The notes below the pieces were generated by a model, which was not told the origin of the DNA, made no database searches, and saw only the letters and a list, made by a program, of their open reading frames with translations. Below are positions 14,437 to 14,726 of a DNA stretch of 14,726 nt, one piece after another. The position numbers and the translations under genes are program-made. Position 1 is the stretch's first letter. The number at the start of each line of letters is the position of its first letter. This stretch comes from JANQLU01 sp964434955 (GTDB taxonomy: Bacteria; Planctomycetota; Planctomycetia; Pirellulales; Pirellulaceae), in the NCBI GenBank assembly GCA_964434955.1, contig CAYSXI010000138.1:1-14726 (forward strand), in the 5' to 3' direction.

Positions 14437-14726
14437 GTGCCCTCTTCCTCCTCTCAATCCGACAAAGCAAAAACTGCGACAGCGAATCTGGAATCGCAAG
14501 ACTTTCGAGGTGCATCGAGACTTGGTTCCAAAAACGCCCTGCATAACATTGTGGATCATGCACCCACGGACCGAGAGTTTCTTCAAGACCTCTGCAAAGA
14601 AATGGCGACGGTCGCCGACTTGAAGTCGGTATCGATTTGTGAGTCGATTGATTTTCCGACTACACGAGTTGCGGTTCTCGCTTGCCATTCTCCGTCGCCG
14701 CTGGCCTATCAATCCATCATTGAGAT
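14437..14726 (+). CDS. 5' part of a gene of unknown function, cut by window end
   Basis: An open frame of 96 codons runs from a GTG at 14437 to the window end without a stop. GGAAG (14427-14431) sits five bases before the GTG as a ribosome site, and an in-frame stop at 14398-14400 limits upstream extension. The visible N-terminus is Ser/Gln/Ala-rich (2-22), then looks like a folded domain from about residue 39: an acidic helix TDREFLQDLCKEMATVADLK (45-64) and the strand-like SVSICESI and RVAVLACHS. This could be the start of a GAF-like or similar alpha/beta domain, but that is a guess. A minus-strand frame over the same bases was judged the less likely one. Function cannot be assigned from this fragment. 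Confidence 0.6.
   Translation, partial: MPSSSSQSDKAKTATANLESQDFRGASRLGSKNALHNIVDHAPTDREFLQDLCKEMATVADLKSVSICESIDFPTTRVAVLACHSPSPLAYQSIIE

Noticed and set aside
14356..14712. 118-codon minus-strand reading frame at the right end
   Set aside because: It overlaps the plus-strand frame that has a ribosome site and continues through the window end. The minus product is Arg/Cys-rich and unlike a folded protein.

Overview
The window looks like ordinary chromosomal DNA from a planctomycete, most likely a member of the Pirellulaceae. This is an inference from gene content. The signs are a secreted protein of the planctomycete CxxCH (c-type haem) type, a secreted type I sulfatase with the CSPSR motif, an exported SUMF1-fold protein with a charged C-terminal tail, a secreted CocE/NonD-type hydrolase, short frequently divergent transcription units, and weak or absent Shine-Dalgarno sequences before several genes. 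No phage, plasmid, transposon, CRISPR array or defence genes were seen.

Left part (1-4036). The window opens inside a 17-bp tandem repeat carrying an 8-bp palindrome, which runs into the 3' end of a leftward gene for a membrane-anchored glutaminyl-peptide cyclotransferase. Next comes a leftward threonine-synthase-like PLP enzyme. Diverging from it is a rightward pair: a membrane protein with a long disordered N-terminus, then thymidine kinase (tdk) 24 bp downstream.

Middle (4037-10216). A secreted protein with two CxxCH motifs converges on a leftward family 2 glycosyltransferase, with two inverted repeats between them. A tRNA-Arg(CCT) gene follows. Then come three rightward genes: a secreted SUMF1-fold protein lacking the catalytic cysteines of true formylglycine-generating enzymes, a large membrane protein with an N-terminal membrane anchor, an extracytoplasmic beta-rich region and five C-terminal membrane helices, and a small zinc-ribbon protein.

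Right part (10217-14726). A leftward sulfatase and a rightward CocE/NonD hydrolase start only 37 bp apart and point away from each other. The hydrolase and a small leftward lipoprotein gene share a strong bidirectional terminator. After a 387-bp intergenic stretch, a rightward gene with a GTG start runs off the window end.

There is no single clear pathway. The shared theme is extracytoplasmic chemistry: the sulfatase, hydrolase, cyclotransferase, CxxCH protein and lipoprotein are all predicted to be exported or membrane-anchored. I did not find a convincing new multi-gene system. The points most worth checking are the loss of zinc ligands in both the thymidine kinase and the threonine synthase, the cysteine-less SUMF1 protein 2.1 kb from a sulfatase that needs formylglycine, the unusual membrane protein at 8258-9895, and the palindromic tandem repeat at the left edge.
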